A DNA stretch of 64,000 nucleotides from assembly GCF_000805335.1 (NCBI RefSeq), contig NZ_KN708638.1:3703362-3767361 (forward strand), given 5' to 3'. This document shows positions 59,451 through 64,000 of the stretch, in pieces (position 1 is the first letter of the stretch; each line of letters opens with the position of its first letter). Source of the DNA: Streptomyces sp. CT34. GTDB lineage: Bacteria; Actinomycetota; Actinomycetes; Streptomycetales; Streptomycetaceae. The notes under the pieces were generated by a model, which ran no database searches, had not been told where the DNA came from, and saw nothing but the letters and a program-made list of their open reading frames with translations. A program made the position numbers and the translations under genes.

Positions 59451-60307
59451 TCCCCCTCCTCGCCCGTCGGGCCGGCGGCATCGTCACTGCGGGGCGGAGC
59501 CCCTCCGTCCGGAGTTGCGGCGGATGGGCCGGCCTCGTCGGGCGGGCCGTCCGCGGTGGTGCGCGGGGAGACGACGTGGTCCGCGTGGCCCGGGGCCACC
59601 TCGCCCTTGGCCAGGCGCAGTCCGATCAGGGAGGCGGGGCCGGCGCCGCCCGTGGCCTCGACGACGCCCGGCCGCCGGTCCGGGAAGCCGGCGAGCATCC
59701 GGGCGGTCTCCTTGAAGGTGCACAGCGGAGCGCCGCGGGTGGGCCGGACGGTCCGGCCGGCCCGCAGGTCGTCGACGAGCCGCCGGGCGGACTGCGGGGT
59801 CTGGTTGTCGAAGAACTCCCAGTTGACCATCACGACGGGGGCGAAGTCGCAGGCGGCGTTGCACTCGATGTGTTCGAGGGTGATGGCGCCGTCCTCGGTG
59901 GTCTCGCCGTTGCCGATGCCGAGGTGGTGCTTGAGGTCCTCGAAGATGGCGTCGCCGCCCATCACCGCGCACAGGGTGTTGGTGCAGACCCCGACCTGGT
60001 AGTCGCCGCTCGGCCGGCGGCGGTACATGGAGTAGAAGGTCGAGACCGCGGTGACCTCGGCGGTGGTGAGGTCGAGCAGCTCGGCGCAGAAGCGGATGCC
60101 GGTGCGGGTGATGTGCCCCTCCTCGGCCTGGACCAGGTGCAGCAGCGGCAGCAGCGCCGAGCGCGAGTCGGGGTAGCGGGCGATCACCTCCCGGGCGTCC
60201 GCTTCCAGCCGGGTCCGTACGTCGGCCGGGTAGTCCGGGGCCGGGAGTTGGGGCATGCCCAGCTGGACGTCGTGCTGGACGTCATTGCGTGCCGGAGTGG
60301 CGTTCAC
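59447..60307 (-). CDS. nuoE: NADH-quinone oxidoreductase subunit E ([2Fe-2S])
   Basis: A 286-residue thioredoxin-fold subunit. The [2Fe-2S] ligands are in [18 protein letters not shown] near residue 105 and [23 protein letters not shown] near 142. The last ~90 residues are a low-complexity extension ([23 protein letters not shown]) not needed for the fold, common in Streptomyces NuoE. GTG 60307 overlaps nuoD by 4 nt. Confidence 0.96.
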   Translation of the reverse strand: MNATPARNDVQHDVQLGMPQLPAPDYPADVRTRLEADAREVIARYPDSRSALLPLLHLVQAEEGHITRTGIRFCAELLDLTTAEVTAVSTFYSMYRRRPSGDYQVGVCTNTLCAVMGGDAIFEDLKHHLGIGNGETTEDGAITLEHIECNAACDFAPVVMVNWEFFDNQTPQSARRLVDDLRAGRTVRPTRGAPLCTFKETARMLAGFPDRRPGVVEATGGAGPASLIGLRLAKGEVAPGHADHVVSPRTTADGPPDEAGPSAATPDGGAPPRSDDAAGPTGEEGE

Positions 60308-61638
60308 CGGTCGACGCCTCCCATCACGGGGTCGATGGACGCGACGGCGACGATGACGTCGGCGACCTGGCCGCCTTCACACATCGCTGCCATGGCCTGC
60401 AGGTTGGTGAAGGACGGGTCGCGGAAGTGCACCCGGTAGGGGCGGGTGCCGCCGTCGCTGACCGCGTGGACGCCCAGCTCGCCCTTGGGCGACTCGACGG
60501 CGGCGTACGCCTGTCCTGGTGGGACCCGGAAGCCCTCCGTCACCAGCTTGAAGTGGTGGATCAGGGCCTCCATCGAGGTGCCCATGATCTTCTTGATGTG
60601 GTCGAGGGAATTGCCGAGGCCGTCGGGGCCGAGGGCCAGCTGGGCGGGCCAGGCGATCTTCTTGTCCGCGACCATCACGGGCCCGGGCTCCAGCCGGTCC
60701 AGGCACTGCTCGACGATCCTCAGCGACTGGCGCATCTCCTCCAGCCGGATCAGGAACCGGCCGTAGGCATCGCAGGTGTCGGCTGTCGGCACCTCGAAGT
60801 CGTAGTTCTCGTATCCACAGTACGGCTGCGTCTTGCGCAGGTCATGGGGCAGTCCGGCGGAGCGGAGGATGGGCCCGGTGGCTCCGAGAGCCATACAGCC
60901 GGCCAGGTCGAGGTAGCCGACGTCCTCCAGGCGCGCCTTGAAGACCGGGTTGCCGGTGGCGAGCTTGTCGTACTCGACGAGGTTCCTGCGCATCTTCTTG
61001 ACGAAGGCCCGCACCTGGTCGACGGCGCCCGGCGGCAGGTCCTGGGCCAGGCCGCCGGGGCGGATGTAGGCGTGGTTCATCCGCAGGCCGGTGATCAGCT
61101 CGTAGATGTCGAGGATCAGCTCCCGGTCGCGGAAGCCGTAGATCATGATCGTGGTGGCGCCCAGCTCCATGCCGCCGGTGGCGATGGCCACCAGGTGGGA
61201 GGAGAGCCGGTTGAGTTCCATCAGCAGTACGCGGACGACCGAGGCCCGGTCGGGCACCTGGTCGGTGATGCCGAGCAGCTTCTCCACGGCCAGGCAGTAG
61301 GCCGTCTCGTTGAAGAAGGGCGTCAGGTAGTCCATCCGCGTCACGAACGTCGTGCCCTGCGTCCAGGTCCGGTATTCGAGGTTCTTCTCGATACCGGTGT
61401 GCAGGTAGCCGATGCCGCAGCGGGCCTCGGTGACGGTCTCGCCGTCGATCTCCAGGATCAGCCGGAGCACGCCGTGGGTGGACGGGTGCTGCGGCCCCAT
61501 GTTGACGATGATCCGCTCGTCGTCGGACTTCGCGGCGCCCGCCGCGACCTCGTCCCAGTCGCCGCCGGTGACGGTGTAGACGGTGCCTTCGGTGGTCTCG
61601 CGGGGGGTTGCGCGGGACGCCTCGCTGGGAGTGCTCAT
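60304..61638 (-). CDS. nuoD: NADH-quinone oxidoreductase subunit D
   Basis: A 444-residue 49-kDa-type subunit that forms the quinone pocket with NuoB. Landmarks: [22 protein letters not shown] near residue 48, [16 protein letters not shown] near 80, [38 protein letters not shown] near 120, and [34 protein letters not shown] near 385. ATG 61638 shares its A with the nuoC stop (TGATG). The second cluster has no nuoD, so this is the only copy in the window. Confidence 0.97.
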   Translation of the reverse strand: MSTPSEASRATPRETTEGTVYTVTGGDWDEVAAGAAKSDDERIIVNMGPQHPSTHGVLRLILEIDGETVTEARCGIGYLHTGIEKNLEYRTWTQGTTFVTRMDYLTPFFNETAYCLAVEKLLGITDQVPDRASVVRVLLMELNRLSSHLVAIATGGMELGATTIMIYGFRDRELILDIYELITGLRMNHAYIRPGGLAQDLPPGAVDQVRAFVKKMRRNLVEYDKLATGNPVFKARLEDVGYLDLAGCMALGATGPILRSAGLPHDLRKTQPYCGYENYDFEVPTADTCDAYGRFLIRLEEMRQSLRIVEQCLDRLEPGPVMVADKKIAWPAQLALGPDGLGNSLDHIKKIMGTSMEALIHHFKLVTEGFRVPPGQAYAAVESPKGELGVHAVSDGGTRPYRVHFRDPSFTNLQAMAAMCEGGQVADVIVAVASIDPVMGGVDR

Positions 61639-62389
61639 CAGGAATACGACCTCCGCTGGTCGGGAGCCGGGATCCGGGCGCCCTTGTACTCGACGGGAAT
61701 GCCGCCGAGCGGGTAGTCCTTGCGCTGCGGGAAGCCCTGCCAGTCGTCCGGCATCATGATCCGCGTGAGCGCCGGGTGCCCGTCGAAGACGAGGCCGAAG
61801 AAGTCGTAGGTCTCGCGCTCGTGCCAGTCGTTGGTCGGATAGACCTCGACGAGCGAGGGCACGTGCGGGTCGGCATCCGGGGCCGAGACCTCCAGCCGGA
61901 TCAGCCGGTTGTGGGTGATCGAGCGCAGGTGGTAGACGGCGTGCAGCTCGCGGCCCTGGTCGCCGGGGTAGTGGACGCCGCTGACGCCCGTGCAGAGCTC
62001 GAAGCGCAGCGCGGGGTCGTCGCGCAGCGTCCGGGCGACGGCCGGCAGACACTCCCGGGCGATGTGGAAGGTGATCTCGCCACGGTCGACGACGGTCTTC
62101 TCGATGACGTTCTCGGGCACCAGGCCCTGTTCGTCCAGGGCGCCCTCCAGCTCGTCGGCGACCTCGTCGAACGCTCCGTACTCTCCGCCGCCGGCCGGCC
62201 CGCCGTACGGCCGCGCGCTCGCGCCGGGCAGCCGGACGGACCGCACCAGCCCGCCGTAACCGGAGGTGTCACCGCCGTTGTTGGCACCGAACATCCCGCG
62301 GCGGGGGCCGATCACCTCGCCGGTGTCGGCGCGCTGCGCCGGGACGGCCTCGTCCGGCCGGTCCGGGGTCTCGGGGTTCTTCGGCTCGC

Positions 62390-62393
<4 letters not shown>
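61638..62393 (-). CDS. nuoC: NADH-quinone oxidoreductase subunit C
   Basis: A 251-residue 30-kDa-type subunit. The signature [44 protein letters not shown] lies near residue 190. The first ~60 residues are unstructured ([16 protein letters not shown]). It is about half the length of NuoC2 at 21361-22980 and ends close to the domain boundary. GTG 62393 overlaps nuoB by 4 nt. Confidence 0.97.
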
Positions 62394-62944
<551 letters not shown>

Positions 62945-62953
62945 TGGTGACCC

Positions 62954-63313
62954 CTAGTCCCATTCCAGGCCGCCACGCCGCCAGACGTAGGCGTAGGCGA
63001 CGAAGACGGTGAGCGCGAAGAGGAGCATCTCGACGAGCCCGAACAGCCCCAGGGCGTCGAAGGTGACGGCCCAGGGATAGAGGAAGACGATCTCGATGTC
63101 GAAGACGATGAAGAGCATCGCCGTCAGGTAGTACTTGATCGGGAAGCGACCGCCGCCGGACGGGTGCGGCGTCGGCTCGATTCCGCATTCGTACGCTTCG
63201 AGCTTGGCCCGGTTGTAGCGCCGGGGGCCGATGAGCGTGGCCATGACCACGGAGAAGATCGCAAAGCCTGCCCCGAGGGCTCCCAGTACGAGGATGGGCG
63301 CGTAAGCGTTCAC
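62954..63313 (-). CDS. nuoA: NADH-quinone oxidoreductase subunit A
   Basis: A 119-residue, three-helix subunit, first gene of the 14-gene operon. Conserved loop KLEAYECGIEPTPHPSGGGRFPIKYYLTAMLFIVFDIEIVFLYPWAV. GTG 63313 has AAGGGAG upstream. A Rex-type operator lies 80-97 nt upstream of the start, so the whole operon is probably controlled by the NADH/NAD+ ratio. Confidence 0.97.
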   Translation of the reverse strand: MNAYAPILVLGALGAGFAIFSVVMATLIGPRRYNRAKLEAYECGIEPTPHPSGGGRFPIKYYLTAMLFIVFDIEIVFLYPWAVTFDALGLFGLVEMLLFALTVFVAYAYVWRRGGLEWD

Positions 63314-64000
63314 CGTCCTCGCTCCCTTCAGTCGACGATGACTGGATGGCGGTCCGCTCGGGCTTACCGGCTGCCCCGTGGAGATCGTGCCTATGTGAGG
63401 CAGTTCACAAGCCCGAATGCCTGCATCTTATGCCCGTCGCTCTGTGATCTGCGACACGGGGTGAGACAACGACTTTGTGATCTTCACCACCTGACGAAGG
63501 ATCATGGAACCAGACGCCCGGTGATCTCCTTACACGACGCTCGCCAGTGATCACTAGAGGTGATATCCGCCAAGGTTACCGCTGGTCAGGGCGGACGCCG
63601 CATTATCAAATGGCATGCATTGCAAGCAAATTGGCACCGGACGAAATCAACTGCTATATGCGCCGGGCCCGTAGACGTGATCCGCTCGTGACCCGGCCGT
63701 GATCGTCGGTGCGTGCCCCGATTCACGAGCGCGCCCGACGGACCCGGCGGGCGGGTGGCCGACTCCCGACCGACCCCTGATCGACCACCGGCCGACTTCC
63801 GATCGGCGACCGGCCGGCCACTCGGTCACGGGAACATAACGGACACTCACGAGTGACCTATCCCACGCGATTTGAAGCACTAAGTCCTTGACGCCCGGGA
63901 AGCCTTGTCGTGGCGGATGAGGAAGTGGTAAGCACCCTCGGAGCCCGCACCGAGCGTCAAATGCCGTGCGTAGGAACATGATCGCGAATTCCGGACATCG
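63314..64000. other. nuo promoter region and leader of an unseen gene
   Basis: 687 nt with no supported gene. It has lower GC than its surroundings around 63400-63640 and holds the Rex-type site. At the far end TTGACGC (63887-63893) is complementary to GCGTCAA (63954-63960), enclosing 60 nt, possibly a leader RNA. A minus-strand frame at 63647-63979 has no coding-like features. Confidence 0.5.
63393..63410. promoter_or_regulatory. Rex operator (ROP) upstream of nuoA
   Basis: The site has half-sites TGTGA (63394-63398 frame) and TTCACAA (63404-63410) in the TTGTGAAC-N-GTTCACAA layout; the right half is perfect and the left half differs at two or three positions. Rex repression of nuo is established in S. 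coelicolor. Confidence 0.75.

Noticed and set aside
63472..63490. Second Rex-like site near TTTGTGATCTTCACC
   Set aside because: The half-sites are too close together (3 nt between TGTGA and TCACC instead of about 6), so it does not fit the operator geometry.
63647..63979. 110-codon minus-strand open frame at the right edge
   Set aside because: No Shine-Dalgarno, no homology recognised and poor codon-position bias; better explained as non-coding promoter/leader DNA.

Overview
The window is GC-rich (well over 70% by eye) chromosomal DNA from an actinomycete, almost certainly a Streptomyces. The evidence is the codon usage, frequent GTG starts, ATGA/GTGA operon junctions, leaderless-type starts and long perfect terminator hairpins. 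The gene order also fits: nusG-secE-tRNA-Trp, then tRNA-Thr/tRNA-Met/rpmG/MaoC genes, a second partial nuo cluster, korAB, and a complete nuoA-N operon. No phage, insertion sequence or CRISPR array is visible.

Layout. 1-6400: the translation/transcription neighbourhood, with partial nusG, secE, tRNA-Trp, aspartate aminotransferase, adenosine deaminase, murB, two MaoC-fold dehydratases, rpmG, tRNA-Met and tRNA-Thr. 6500-13300: amidohydrolase, NAD(P)-binding oxidoreductase, a decayed quinone-oxidoreductase pseudogene, tRNA-Tyr, yajQ, an ABM-type protein behind a MerR/SoxR-like promoter, a small secreted peptide, a YccF-family membrane protein and htpX. 13424-24148: a minus-strand operon nuoA2-B2-C2-H2-I2-J2-K2-L2-M2-N2 with no nuoD, E, F or G; several subunits carry long repetitive tails. 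24553-27977: a Pro/Ala-rich MinD-like ATPase next to an EccD-like membrane protein, resembling the EspI-EccD pair of ESX (type VII) loci but without other ESX genes. 28161-31782: two tandem paralogous sensor kinases and a NarL-type response regulator. 32089-35128: korA-korB, 2-oxoacid:ferredoxin oxidoreductase. 35557-41251: RarD-like transporter, two-gene ABC exporter, LolA-like exported protein and a polyprenyl diphosphate synthase. 41710-47091: flavoprotein, ATP-grasp enzyme (with a parS site at its 3' end), fumarylacetoacetase, a decayed GPP34 gene and a lipoprotein. 47175-63313: the complete 14-gene nuoA-N operon for respiratory complex I, on the minus strand, with a Rex-type operator upstream. 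63314-64000: the nuo promoter region and leader of an unseen gene.

How it fits together. Much of the window is redox metabolism. The full complex I oxidises NADH. The second, dehydrogenase-less complex lies close to korAB, which makes reduced ferredoxin. The polyprenyl synthase plausibly makes the menaquinone side chain used by both. The most unusual features are the second nuo cluster with its repetitive tails, the orphan EspI/EccD-like pair, the perfect 14-bp parS site, the MerR/SoxR-like promoter driving a leaderless gene, and a palindromic Streptomyces repeat found both inside nuoI2 and inside a pseudogene.
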